Part shown: positions 32,545 through 41,652 of the stretch, piece by piece
Numbering within the stretch: position 1 is the stretch's first letter
How the letters are laid out: each line of letters opens with the position of its first letter
Assembly: GCA_021371935.1 (NCBI GenBank)
Contig: JAJFVF010000012.1
Location: forward strand, 113,909-177,908
Source of the DNA: a bacterium
GTDB lineage: Bacteria; Armatimonadota; UBA5829
Direction of reading: 5' to 3'
Length of the DNA stretch: 64,000 nucleotides
Notes under the pieces: generated by a model
What the model was told of the DNA's origin: nothing
Database searches by the model: none
The model's input: only the letters and a program-made list of their open reading frames with translations
Position numbers and translations under genes: made by a program

Positions 32545-35532
32545 ATGGACTCACTGGATAAACTCATAAAACCGGACGCTCTAAAGCGCCCCGCACCGTT
32601 TTGGAGCTGGAACGATAAACTCGACGAAGCCGAACTCAGGCGACAGATCCGCGAAATGGCTGATAAAGGCTGGGGAAGCTATTTTATGCACTCGCGGGTC
32701 GGGCTTGTGACCGGGTATCTATCTGACGAATGGTTCGACTTGGTAAACGCCTGCGCTGACGAGGCAGAAAAAACCGGCACATACGCATGGCTCTATGATG
32801 AGGATAAGTGGCCTTCAGGATTCGCAGGTGGAGAAGTACCTGAAAAGGATAAAGCATATCGGTCGCGCGCGTTGGTGTTTGTCAGAAAAGGAACCGCCAC
32901 AGATAACGATGAAGTGCTATGCTCGATAACATACAGGGGCACAGAATACGATATTTGCAAACGGATAGCGCCGTTGGGGGACCTATGGTTTAACGGCGCA
33001 AGCTATGTGGACCTGATGAGCCCGGATGCCGTCAGAGAGTTCATAAACTGTACGCACGAGAGATATAAGCAGCACTGCAGCGCTCACTTCGGCAAGGCAA
33101 TCCCCGGAATCTTCACGGACGAACCATGCTATCTGGCTCAACACAGATATGATGTGCCGGTGGTGCCATGGTCTGACTTTTTGCCCGACTTCTTTATGCA
33201 ACTCAAAGGATATGACCTGACGCAGAAACTCCCGCAGCTCTTTGTAGATATAGACGACTACAAAAAAGTGCGGTTCGATTTCTATGACGCCGCAACAGAA
33301 CTCTTCAAACGGTCTTTCACAAAGCAGTACTATGACTGGTGTGGCGAAAACAACCTGCTTATGACCGGTCATTTCATGGCGGAAGACGGGCTGGTATACC
33401 AGACGCAGTGGTCTGGTGACGTTATGAGCCATTATGAGTTCATGCACTGGCCGGGAGTCGACAAACTCTGCCGCGTTGTCCCGTCAGATCAGTTGGTGAC
33501 CATAAAGCAGGTGGCATCAGCCGCAGACCAACTCGGCAAAGAACGGTCATTTTGCGAAGTCTTCGGGTGCGTGGGCGGACAGGTCAGCTTCTTCCATCGT
33601 AAATGGATCGGTGACTGGCAGGCGGCTCTGGGTATCAGTTTTGTCAACCATCACCTCTCACTCTACTCGATGCGAGGCGAGCGTAAGCGTGATTACCCGG
33701 CAAACCTGTTCTATCAGCAGCCGTGGTGGACTGATGAGAAAGAATTCGCCGATTATGAGGCTAGGGTTTGCGCGGCAGTCTCCGAAGGCGATAGACTGGT
33801 AGATGTGCTTCTGGTCCAGCCTCTGACAAGTGTATGGAGTGAATACACTCCGCTGCACAAATCGGCATCCGAGTCGCCTGAGCGCATATATGACGAAGCG
33901 TTTACTGATATTTCTTCAAAGCTCATGGCGCAAAAGATTGACTTCCACTTTGGAAATGAAAACCTGATGGCAAACCATGCATCAGTCGAAGTCAAGACCT
34001 TTAAGATAGGCAAGCATTCATACAGCTGTGTAGTTGTGCCGCCTGCAAGCAACATAAAATCTCATACGCTGGAACTGCTCAAGCAGTATGCAGCAAACGG
34101 TGGAAAGCTAATCTTCACTGGCGCGCTGCCGACTATGGTCGACGGTGTCGAAACGGCTGTGGATATAGCAGGCTGCACGATTGTGTCCGATGTGAATGAG
34201 GCTGTTAATGAGGTTTCCGGGATATTCCCGGCTAGGATTAAAGTGACAGATAAATACACAGGAGACAATGCGCCTGAAGTATTCATACACTCGCGAAAGG
34301 TGGGCGGATCGATACGCCATCTGATCGTGAACACAAGTGAGCAGCGGCCTGTTCGCTCGACGATAAGTATTTCCGGCAATCAGCCCATGGCAGTCTTCGA
34401 TCTCTTTGATGGATCGCTCTACAAACTGGAAACGAAAGCCGGCATCATTGACATCAACTTCGCTCCCGCGGGAAGTATATTGATAATCTGCGGCGAGGAG
34501 GCAAAACAGGCTTTTCAGAGCGTTCCGGTTGTGCTCGGGTCGGGCATATGCTTCACAGACTTTACGCAGAGCCTGCCGAAGGCCGTGATCGACAAGTTCG
34601 ACTGCCGCGTTTTGGAAGACAACATATTACTGCTCAATGATATGACGCTGGAACTCGGCGGTAAGGCGGTCTATGAAGGACCTGTATGTGGAGCATGGCA
34701 TAAACATTTCTACAAGGCAGAAGATGGCACTAAGTTCAAGGCAACATACAAGTTCTTCTCGGAGTGCACGGTCGAAAACACCTTCGCTGCAATCGAAGTA
34801 GCTGAAAACCTCGACTCGATCACATTCAACGGCCAGTCGGTAAAAGCTCTAAAAGAGCATGGTGAGCTTGGCGCATTTGATCCGGCAAAGAGTTGGAAAG
34901 ACATCAACTTCACGAAAGTCCCTCTGCCTGTCATAAAGAAGGGTGAGAACACTCTCGTAATCGAAGGCAAGAAGGTAAATAACATTACTGAGCCTGGTCT
35001 GCACAGAAGAATACCCGATTGGCGCGAGCATGAGGCGACAGAGGCTGAAGAGGTCTACTTGGCCGGCAAATTCTCGCTTGCACCCGTATCGGATGGGCAA
35101 TACGTCATTACGGAGTTCAAAGAGCCTGTAGGCAAAAACCTGACCGATGAAGGTTTCCCATTCTACTGCGGGCGAGCGCTGCTTTCATCTGAGTTCGACA
35201 TGCCTGAAAAATCTGCCGGTAGACTATACCTGAAGCTCAACCGAGCCAACCTGGCGTCTGCTGTGGTCAAGGTCAACGGCAAAGTGTGCGGCACACTAAG
35301 ATGGATGCCGTATACTATCGATATTACCGATATGGTGAAACCCGGCAAAAACAAACTAGAACTTGACATTGCTACCACTCTGGTCAACTGCTTTGGCCCC
35401 AACCGAAGGACCGGAATTAAGCAGGAAACCGGTATTGGTCCGGGAAACTTTGTCGATATGTCCAAATTCAAGCATGGGTATGAACTCTTCGAGTTTGGCC
35501 TTGACGGTGTGTCGATATTCGGTGTTGAATAG
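32545..35532 (+). CDS. Large glycoside-hydrolase-like protein
   Basis: 995 residues from ATG 32545 (GGAG upstream); a TTG 13 codons earlier is less likely. The N-terminus RPAPFWSWNDKLDEAELRRQIREMADKGWGSYFMHSR and WLYDEDKWPSGFAGG is typical of uncharacterised GH106-like or TIM-barrel sugar hydrolases found in Planctomycetes, Lentisphaerae and Armatimonadota. FTDEPCYL (near 208) and WCGENNLLMTGHFMAEDG carry candidate catalytic acids. The middle (about 420-560) is a GATase-like/beta-galactosidase trimerisation-type fold (PPASNIKSHTLELLKQYAANGGKLIFTG); the C-terminal 250 residues are beta-sandwich, ending in a GH2-like jelly roll (YLKLNRANLASAVVKVNGKVCGTLRWMPYTIDITDMVKPGKNKLELDI). No signal peptide. 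Substrate unknown; rhamnose or other deoxy sugars are plausible. Confidence 0.8.
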   Translation: MDSLDKLIKPDALKRPAPFWSWNDKLDEAELRRQIREMADKGWGSYFMHSRVGLVTGYLSDEWFDLVNACADEAEKTGTYAWLYDEDKWPSGFAGGEVPEKDKAYRSRALVFVRKGTATDNDEVLCSITYRGTEYDICKRIAPLGDLWFNGASYVDLMSPDAVREFINCTHERYKQHCSAHFGKAIPGIFTDEPCYLAQHRYDVPVVPWSDFLPDFFMQLKGYDLTQKLPQLFVDIDDYKKVRFDFYDAATELFKRSFTKQYYDWCGENNLLMTGHFMAEDGLVYQTQWSGDVMSHYEFMHWPGVDKLCRVVPSDQLVTIKQVASAADQLGKERSFCEVFGCVGGQVSFFHRKWIGDWQAALGISFVNHHLSLYSMRGERKRDYPANLFYQQPWWTDEKEFADYEARVCAAVSEGDRLVDVLLVQPLTSVWSEYTPLHKSASESPERIYDEAFTDISSKLMAQKIDFHFGNENLMANHASVEVKTFKIGKHSYSCVVVPPASNIKSHTLELLKQYAANGGKLIFTGALPTMVDGVETAVDIAGCTIVSDVNEAVNEVSGIFPARIKVTDKYTGDNAPEVFIHSRKVGGSIRHLIVNTSEQRPVRSTISISGNQPMAVFDLFDGSLYKLETKAGIIDINFAPAGSILIICGEEAKQAFQSVPVVLGSGICFTDFTQSLPKAVIDKFDCRVLEDNILLLNDMTLELGGKAVYEGPVCGAWHKHFYKAEDGTKFKATYKFFSECTVENTFAAIEVAENLDSITFNGQSVKALKEHGELGAFDPAKSWKDINFTKVPLPVIKKGENTLVIEGKKVNNITEPGLHRRIPDWREHEATEAEEVYLAGKFSLAPVSDGQYVITEFKEPVGKNLTDEGFPFYCGRALLSSEFDMPEKSAGRLYLKLNRANLASAVVKVNGKVCGTLRWMPYTIDITDMVKPGKNKLELDIATTLVNCFGPNRRTGIKQETGIGPGNFVDMSKFKHGYELFEFGLDGVSIFGVE

Positions 35533-35594
35533 CCATTGCTCACAAAGCAAAAAAATGGTAGGATTCATTGGCACACCGAAAAGGAGAACCTTAT

Positions 35595-37004
35595 ATGATA
35601 GCAACTGAAATAGATTACTTTGTAAAAGACATCGGCCTGGCTGACTGGGGCCATAAAGAGATATCAATAGCCGAAAAAGAGATGCCCGGCCTGATGGCGA
35701 CGAGGGAAAAATATGGTCCCGCAAAGCCTCTGGCGGGTGCGCGAATAATGGGATCGCTGCATATGACGATCCAGACGGCTGTGCTGATCCAGACACTGGT
35801 CGAGCTTGGAGCTGATGTCCGCTGGGCAAGCTGTAACATATTCTCCACACAAGATCATGCCGCTGCAGCAGTCGCTGCTTCAGGCACTCCTGTTTTCGCG
35901 CTTAAGGGCGAATCACTTGAGGAGTATTGGGAGTTTACAAAAAGGGCGATGACCTGGCCGGATGGCGGCGGCCCCACACTGATCGTAGATGACGGCGGTG
36001 ACGCTACCCTGCTTGTCCATCGCGGCTACAATGCAGAAAACGATCATTCAATTGTTGACCAGCCTACCGACAACAAAGAATTGGCTATAGTAAACAGCGT
36101 GGTGAAAAAATCTCTGGCTGAAAACCCGAACTTCTTCCATAAGATTGTCGAGAATATCCGTGGTGTCTCCGAAGAGACTACGACGGGTGTTCACCGCCTA
36201 TATCAGATGCTCGAAAAGGGCGAACTGCTCTTCCCGGCAATCAACGTCAACGATTCGGTCACAAAGAGCAAATTCGATAACATCTACGGCTGCCGCGAGT
36301 CCCTGGTTGACGGGATAAAGCGAGCGACCGATGTCATGATCTCAGGCAAGACAGCCCTTATCTGCGGCTATGGCGATGTCGGTAAAGGCTCAGCGGAGTC
36401 TCTTGCAGGCCAAAAAGCAAAAATCTTGGTTACTGAAATCGACCCGATATGTGCGCTGCAGGCCTGTATGGCGGGCTATACAGTGACCACTGTCGAGGAT
36501 GCGCTGCCATGCGCAGACATATACGTCACCTGCACCGGTAACTGCGACGTTATCACTGCAGAGCATATGTCTAAGATGAAAGACCAAGCTATTGTCTGCA
36601 ACATCGGCCATTTCGATAATGAGATTCAGGTAGATGCTTTGAAGGCTTGGCCTGGAATAAAACATACAAATATCAAGCCGCAGGTGGATGCGTTCACATT
36701 CCCCGACGGCCATACGATATACCTGCTGGCCGAGGGTCGTCTCATCAACCTCGGCTGCGCGACGGGGCATCCGAGCTTCGTGATGTCCAACAGTTTCACC
36801 AACCAGACCCTTGCCCAGATCGATCTGTGGACCAACGATCACAAGGTCGGCGTATACCTGCTGGACAAAAAGCTGGATGAAGAAGTGGCCAGGCTCCACC
36901 TCGGCAAGCTCGGAGCCAAGCTCACACAGCTCAATCAAAAACAGGCCGACTATATAGGCGTGCCTAAAGATGGTCCGTTCAAAGCGGAGCATTACAGATA
37001 CTAG
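35595..37004 (+). CDS. ahcY: Adenosylhomocysteinase (S-adenosylhomocysteine hydrolase)
   Basis: 469 residues from ATG 35595 (GGAG 10 bases upstream). Full-length and well conserved: [87 protein letters not shown] block ([39 protein letters not shown]), the NAD-binding [13 protein letters not shown], and the final [34 protein letters not shown]. It splits S-adenosylhomocysteine into adenosine and homocysteine, keeping methyltransferases running. A strong terminator follows at 37021. No riboswitch is visible in the 60-base leader. Confidence 0.97.
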   Translation: MIATEIDYFVKDIGLADWGHKEISIAEKEMPGLMATREKYGPAKPLAGARIMGSLHMTIQTAVLIQTLVELGADVRWASCNIFSTQDHAAAAVAASGTPVFALKGESLEEYWEFTKRAMTWPDGGGPTLIVDDGGDATLLVHRGYNAENDHSIVDQPTDNKELAIVNSVVKKSLAENPNFFHKIVENIRGVSEETTTGVHRLYQMLEKGELLFPAINVNDSVTKSKFDNIYGCRESLVDGIKRATDVMISGKTALICGYGDVGKGSAESLAGQKAKILVTEIDPICALQACMAGYTVTTVEDALPCADIYVTCTGNCDVITAEHMSKMKDQAIVCNIGHFDNEIQVDALKAWPGIKHTNIKPQVDAFTFPDGHTIYLLAEGRLINLGCATGHPSFVMSNSFTNQTLAQIDLWTNDHKVGVYLLDKKLDEEVARLHLGKLGAKLTQLNQKQADYIGVPKDGPFKAEHYRY

Positions 37005-37020
37005 TTCATTGAAGCGATAA

Positions 37021-37056
37021 AACAGGCTCGGATGAATATATGCCGAGCCTGTTTTT
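37021..37056 (+). terminator. Intrinsic terminator of ahcY
   Basis: AACAGGCTCGG (37021-37031), an 11-base loop, then CCGAGCCTGTT (37043-37053) running into a T-run. The 11-bp perfect stem lies 16 bases after the ahcY stop. Confidence 0.9.
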
Positions 37057-37077
37057 GTTGCAATTACAACACTATAT

Positions 37078-37117
37078 TGTCAATTGTATTGACATAACGT
37101 AATAAGCCGGATATACT
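37078..37117 (+). promoter_or_regulatory. Promoter with overlapping inverted repeat for the PEP-CTERM-like gene
   Basis: TTGACA (37089-37094), 17 bases, TATACT (37112-37117), 49 bases before the start at 37167. The -35 box is part of an inverted repeat TGTCAAT-tgt-ATTGACA (37078-37094), so a dimeric regulator could bind there. Confidence 0.7.
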
Positions 37118-37166
37118 TCAACCAGCCTGGCGGGTAACAAATAAGACGAATGTGAGGGATGGAAAG

Positions 37167-37883
37167 ATGAAGTATGTAATAGTGTTGACGGTGCTGTTTA
37201 CGTTTGTCTCTTGCGGGGCAGTATGTGCCGATTCGCTCAGCCTGAACATTGACGATCTGATCGTCAGCGAAGTCATGATCGGAGCTATTTATAGAAACGT
37301 GCTTGCAGTTGGTGATGGGATGGGCTTAAGCGGAACCACGGTCTTCGATTTCCCTCTAGCCTCCATGACCACTTCCAGTTTTGACTACACATATTCGTCC
37401 GGCTCTCTGCCCGGATACACCTGGAACACAACTGGTGAACGTGATGGCGAAGACGAGAATTACTGGTTCGTTAATCCGATTGGGGCTTATCAGGAACCTG
37501 AAGTAGACCCGGATATTCCCTGGATAAGTATAGAGGAAATCGAAAACGGACCCACCATAATCCTGCATTGTACAAACCTCCTGGACGGGCAGGACGGCTG
37601 GACAGTCACGTGGTCATCGAATGGATCCTTCGCCAGCAGCAGCCACACCTCGGGAGCAACAGATATGGTCAGAATTCTCGAAGACGATGAGGGGCTTTAT
37701 TACGATATTGAGATCAATAGTGACAAAGTGTACGGCAACGTCGTGATCGAAATGAATGGAACCATGCATACAGGCACTGGTCAGGTTACTTACACCTCTG
37801 TCCCCGAGCCGTCCGGCATACTTGCCGTATGCGCCGGGTTTGTTTCGATAGCAACGTTTTATAGAAAACGAAAAGCAGGGTAA
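37167..37883 (+). CDS. Exported protein with PEP-CTERM-like sorting tail
   Basis: 238 residues from ATG 37167; AGGGATGG upstream. A signal peptide (about 1-19, ending AVCA) leads into a Ser/Thr/Gly/Asp-rich, beta-type mature part with no recognised domain (contains several DGEDENYW, DPDIPWIS and GTMHTGTGQVTY stretches). The last 27 residues are SVPEPSGILAVCAGFVSIATFYRKRKAG-like: a V-P-E-P-S motif, a hydrophobic helix and a basic tail, the PEP-CTERM arrangement that is processed by an exosortase for surface or matrix display. No exosortase is in this window. A strong promoter precedes it. Confidence 0.82.
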   Translation: MKYVIVLTVLFTFVSCGAVCADSLSLNIDDLIVSEVMIGAIYRNVLAVGDGMGLSGTTVFDFPLASMTTSSFDYTYSSGSLPGYTWNTTGERDGEDENYWFVNPIGAYQEPEVDPDIPWISIEEIENGPTIILHCTNLLDGQDGWTVTWSSNGSFASSSHTSGATDMVRILEDDEGLYYDIEINSDKVYGNVVIEMNGTMHTGTGQVTYTSVPEPSGILAVCAGFVSIATFYRKRKAG

Positions 37884-37939
37884 ACGAGCAGACTTGGCTA
37901 AGTGGTAATTAACATATTGTAACTGAAATAGAGGGTGCA

Positions 37940-39634
37940 GTGGATAGCAGTTTTCTTGACCGATATGTGTCACCATCGACTTTTTCGTCCTATGAGGACT
38001 TTAAGGCTAATTTCAAAATAGACGTTCCTGACAACTTTAACTTCGGGTTCGATATTGTTGATGATTATGCCAGGCTCCAGCCTGAAAAAAAAGCGCTTGT
38101 ATGGTGTAATGACAAAGGCGACGAGCGGATATTTACATTCGCCGATATAAATAAACTCAGCAACAAGGTTGCAAATTACCTTACATCCCTTGGCATTGTG
38201 AAGGGGGATAAGGTAATGCTGATCCTTGGCCGACGATATGAATATTGGCTGTGTGTTGTTGCTCTGCATAAAGTTGGCGCTGTCGCGATCCCGGCAAGTC
38301 ATCTGCTTACAGGCCGCGACATAATCTTCCGCAACAACTCAGCCGATGTAAAGATGATAATCGCCTCTGATGAGTCGCACGTGTTGGAAGCTGTGGATGA
38401 ATCCGTTGAGCATTCCCCAACCCTCAAGCACCGGGTGATAATTCATGGTCAGAGACAGGGTTGGCAGAACTTGCACACTATGATTGAAACTGCCTCAGAC
38501 AAATTCGACAGACCCACAGGTGACGCAGCGACAACCAACGACGACACTCTCATTCTATATTTCACATCCGGTACCACAGGCCATCCGAAAATGGTCCGGC
38601 ACAATCATACCTATCCACTCGGGCATATCCTGACCGCTAAATATTGGCAAAACGTGCAGGACAATGGTCTTCATCTCACTGTCGCCGACACCGGTTGGGC
38701 AAAGGCAGCCTGGGGAAAGATATACGGGCAGTGGGTAGCAGGCAGCGCTGTGTTCGTATATGACTATGATAATAAATTTGATGCTAAATGTTTGCTGGAC
38801 TCGATTGAAAAACATCGTGTGACCACATTCTGCGGTCCTGCTACTATATATAGAATGATTGTTAGGGAGGACTGCTCAAAATATGATCTGAGCAGTCTGC
38901 AATATTGCGTTGTGGCGGGAGAGCCGCTCTACCCTGAAGTCTTTAACAAAGTGCGCGATTGCCTTGGGCTTAAGATCATGGAGGGGTTCGGTCAGACTGA
39001 AACCACGGTTGCAATCGCCAACTATCCATGGATGGAGCCTAAGCCCGGTTCGATGGGTAAGCCTTCGCCGGGTTATGAGGTCGATATGCTGGACGATGAT
39101 GGGCGTCCATGCGCCGCAGGTGAAGAGGGACAAATCGTCTTTCGCACAGACAAATCCACTCCGGTCGGTATGTTCTGCAACTATTTCAGAGACCCCGAGC
39201 TTACCAATGCAGCTTGGAGAGACGGCATCTATTATACGGGTGATATTGCATGGAAAGACAGTGACGGCTACTATTGGTATGTCGGGCGTGCCGACGACAC
39301 CATTAAGAGTTCAGGCTATAAGATCGGCCCGTTTGAGGTCGAAAGCGCTCTACAGGAACATCCTGCCGTCCACGAATGTGCAATCACAGGCATACCCGAC
39401 CAGATACGCGGTCAGATAGTGAAAGCAACAATTGTGTTGAACCCGGGATATACAGGCTGCGATGAATTGGCAAAAGAACTGCAGGATCATGTCAAGTCGA
39501 TCACTGCACCATATAAATATCCGCGCGTGATCGAGTTCACCGATGCCCTGCCAAAGACGACAAGCGGCAAGATATGTAGACACAAGATCAAACATGCAGA
39601 TATACAAAAACTTGCTGCTGCAGTTGAGGCTTGA
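37940..39634 (+). CDS. Acyl-CoA synthetase (AMP-forming), medium-chain/acetate-like
   Basis: 564 residues from GTG 37940 with GAGGGTG upstream. ANL superfamily signature motifs are complete: LYFTSGTTGHPKMVRHNH (P-loop, near 210), the VADTGWAKAAWGKIYGQW block (shared with medium-chain acyl-CoA synthetases), EGFGQTETT (near 350), YYTGDIAWKDSDGYYWYVGRADDTIKSSGYKIGPFEVE (A8 hinge) and PKTTSGKICR with the catalytic Lys (near 552). It activates a carboxylate with ATP and CoA. The similarity pattern suggests a short- or medium-chain acid rather than long-chain fatty acids. The start lies 57 bases after the PEP-CTERM-like gene, possibly co-transcribed. Confidence 0.92.
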   Translation: MDSSFLDRYVSPSTFSSYEDFKANFKIDVPDNFNFGFDIVDDYARLQPEKKALVWCNDKGDERIFTFADINKLSNKVANYLTSLGIVKGDKVMLILGRRYEYWLCVVALHKVGAVAIPASHLLTGRDIIFRNNSADVKMIIASDESHVLEAVDESVEHSPTLKHRVIIHGQRQGWQNLHTMIETASDKFDRPTGDAATTNDDTLILYFTSGTTGHPKMVRHNHTYPLGHILTAKYWQNVQDNGLHLTVADTGWAKAAWGKIYGQWVAGSAVFVYDYDNKFDAKCLLDSIEKHRVTTFCGPATIYRMIVREDCSKYDLSSLQYCVVAGEPLYPEVFNKVRDCLGLKIMEGFGQTETTVAIANYPWMEPKPGSMGKPSPGYEVDMLDDDGRPCAAGEEGQIVFRTDKSTPVGMFCNYFRDPELTNAAWRDGIYYTGDIAWKDSDGYYWYVGRADDTIKSSGYKIGPFEVESALQEHPAVHECAITGIPDQIRGQIVKATIVLNPGYTGCDELAKELQDHVKSITAPYKYPRVIEFTDALPKTTSGKICRHKIKHADIQKLAAAVEA

Positions 39635-39694
39635 CTTGAGCAAGCATTCTTGATCGTAATTATATTTCAACAAGCTATAAGGTGAGACAACACT

Positions 39695-40453
39695 ATGAAG
39701 GTTATCCACTTAGTTGTGAATGTTTGCACATGCGGCATGCTGCTCACTGGAATTGCAATTGGTGAACCTACTCCCCAGCCGGTGAAAGATGCACAAGCAG
39801 AGTGTTTGTTTAAGAAAACAATCTCCATGCAATTACAGGTTGATTATATGCTCAGCTTACCTCATGACTATAACAAGGATGCGAAAATACGCTGGCCGTT
39901 GGTGCTTTTTCTTCATGGCGCAGGAGAACGAGGCGACGACGTCAAGAGAGTTAAACTGCTCGGCCCACCAAGAATGGTGGCGGAAGGTAGAGAGTTTCCA
40001 TTTATACTTGTCTCACCCCAGTGCCCCGAGGATTCTTGGTGGGACAGCCAAACAGATATGCTTTCTGCTTTACTTGATGAAATTGAGGCCAATTACAGAG
40101 TCGACAAAGACCGAATATATGTTACAGGTTTGAGCATGGGTGGTTTCGGAACTTGGGCTCTGGCTGTAAAAGAACCCAAGAGGTTTGCTGCAATAGCCCC
40201 GATTTGCGGGGGAGGAAATCCCAAAAAAGCAGATCTCATCGTAAGCTTACCGATGTGGGTTTTCCATGGCGATAAGGACGATGTGGTAAAGATCGAAAAC
40301 TCCCAGAAAATGGTAGATGCCGTTAAGGCTGCCGGTGGAGAGCCGAAGTTCACCATTTATCCCGGCGTGGGGCATGACGCTTGGACATCAACTTACAATA
40401 ATGATGAGTTTTGGACATGGCTGTTGGCACAGCGGCGAAATAGAGAACGTTAA
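39695..40453 (+). CDS. Secreted alpha/beta-hydrolase (predicted esterase/peptidase)
   Basis: 252 residues with a signal peptide (about 1-23, ending GIAIGEP). Alpha/beta-hydrolase: PLVLFLHGAGERGDDVKRVKLLGPPRM (oxyanion HGxG), ILVSPQCPEDSWWDSQ, VTGLSMGGFGTWALA with the GLSMGG nucleophile Ser (near 148), APICGGG, MWVFHGDKDDVV with the acid Asp, and GVGHDAWTSTY with the catalytic His. The phospholipase/carboxylesterase or COG4099 predicted-peptidase type fits this spacing. Such enzymes are often feruloyl- or acetyl-xylan-like esterases in plant-polymer degraders, but specificity is not visible. It follows the acyl-CoA synthetase by 60 bases. Confidence 0.87.
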   Translation: MKVIHLVVNVCTCGMLLTGIAIGEPTPQPVKDAQAECLFKKTISMQLQVDYMLSLPHDYNKDAKIRWPLVLFLHGAGERGDDVKRVKLLGPPRMVAEGREFPFILVSPQCPEDSWWDSQTDMLSALLDEIEANYRVDKDRIYVTGLSMGGFGTWALAVKEPKRFAAIAPICGGGNPKKADLIVSLPMWVFHGDKDDVVKIENSQKMVDAVKAAGGEPKFTIYPGVGHDAWTSTYNNDEFWTWLLAQRRNRER

Positions 40454-40485
40454 ATATCCTGTATCTTTGGATTCAGATCGTCAAG

Positions 40486-41538
40486 CTACTCATGATTGCC
40501 GTTTCGCCTGATGGGATCGACGATGACACCATCGAAGACAGCCGCACTGGACTTCACGGAGCACTTGTCGCCGACCACACACCGCTCCAGCATTGTTTTT
40601 CGCATCACTGTGGCACCGTGCCAGAGCACGCTCTGTTTGACCACTGAGCCCTCTTCCAGCACGCAGTCGTCACCTAAGATCGAATACTCAAGCAGCTTTG
40701 CGCCTTTTTCGATTCTGCAGTTGTTGCCGATCAGGACCGGATAGCCGATCTCGGCAGATGGATCGATCTGGACATTCTCACCCATCCACACGTACTTCTT
40801 CACTTCGGAGCATGGCAGCTTGACATCCACTCTGCCACTCAGTGCATCACGATGAGCTTCCTGATACTGTCTGAGATTGCCTACATCTTTCCAATAGCTG
40901 CGTGTGAGATAGCCATAAAACCTGCTCTTTTGCTGGAGCAGCAGCGGGAAAAGATTGTTTCCGAAGCCATATGGGGTCGCCTTGGGGATAAGTTCCAGAA
41001 CATGCCTGTCAAAAATATAGACACCCGTATTCGCCGAATTGCTGAAGATGACCTCACCCTTTGGCTTTTCAAGGAATCTGGTGATGCGTCCGCGGTCATT
41101 AAGCAGAGCTATACCATACTCAGACGGGTCGTCCACAAGCGAGAGTGCAATGGTGGCCATGGCTTTCTTCTCTTCATGGAAGCGTACCAGCCGCCTGATG
41201 TCTATGTCGGCAAGGTCGTCGCCACCGACCACCACAAAAGTCTCTTCATCAAAAAAACTCTCGCAGCGCTTTACGCTTCCCGCATCTCCCCATAGCTGAT
41301 CTTCGGGAGAATAGTGAATTTTTATGCCCCACTTCTTGCCGCTGCCGAAATATTCCTGAATCTGATCACCCAAATAATGGAGATTGACCATTATCTCCTT
41401 GAAACCGTTTTTTGCAAGCAGCTCGACAATATGCTCCATAACCGGTTTGTTCACTATCGGAACCATCGGTTTGGGCATATTCCTGGTGAGAGGATCGAGG
41501 CGGGAACCTACACCGGCAGCAAGAATCATGGCTTTCAT
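40486..41538 (-). CDS. Nucleotide-sugar pyrophosphorylase with hexapeptide-repeat domain
   Basis: 350 residues from ATG 41538 (GGAGG upstream). N-terminal nucleotidyltransferase: MKAMILAAGVGSRLDPLTRNMPKPMVPIVNKPVMEHIVELL (G-x-G-S-R and KPM motifs), SFFDEETFVVVGGDDLADIDI, FLEKPKGEVIFSNSANTGVYI. The C-terminal left-handed beta-helix (about 245-340) contains ENVQIDPSAEIGYPVLIGNNCRIEKGAKLLEYSILGDDCVLEEGSVVKQS. The family makes NDP-sugars such as GDP-mannose or dTDP/UDP-glucose, and the C-terminal domain is often regulatory or acetyltransferase-like. It opens a group with a sugar aminotransferase and a sugar isomerase on the same strand, probably for cell-surface polysaccharide. Which sugar and nucleotide cannot be told. 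Confidence 0.88.
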   Translation of the reverse strand: MKAMILAAGVGSRLDPLTRNMPKPMVPIVNKPVMEHIVELLAKNGFKEIMVNLHYLGDQIQEYFGSGKKWGIKIHYSPEDQLWGDAGSVKRCESFFDEETFVVVGGDDLADIDIRRLVRFHEEKKAMATIALSLVDDPSEYGIALLNDRGRITRFLEKPKGEVIFSNSANTGVYIFDRHVLELIPKATPYGFGNNLFPLLLQQKSRFYGYLTRSYWKDVGNLRQYQEAHRDALSGRVDVKLPCSEVKKYVWMGENVQIDPSAEIGYPVLIGNNCRIEKGAKLLEYSILGDDCVLEEGSVVKQSVLWHGATVMRKTMLERCVVGDKCSVKSSAAVFDGVIVDPIRRNGNHE

Positions 41539-41569
41539 GGGCGGACGCCCTCCAAAATATAGTTATCTG

Positions 41570-41633
41570 AACCGCTGAAACGCAGAAAAACAAAGATTAT
41601 ACTTATAGTCTAGTATTCGGCGCTTCAGCGGTT
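41570..41633. repeat. 10-bp inverted repeat between two nucleotide-sugar genes
   Basis: AACCGCTGAA (41570-41579) and TTCAGCGGTT (41624-41633) are perfectly inverted around a 44-base loop; the plus-strand arm runs into TTTT. It fills the gap between the aminotransferase and the pyrophosphorylase, both on the minus strand, and may attenuate between them. Confidence 0.6.
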
Positions 41634-41652
41634 TTAATTACGGCTCGGTATA

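Noticed and set aside
35533..35594. SAM or SAH riboswitch before ahcY
   Set aside because: The leader is only about 60 bases and shows no matching paired regions.
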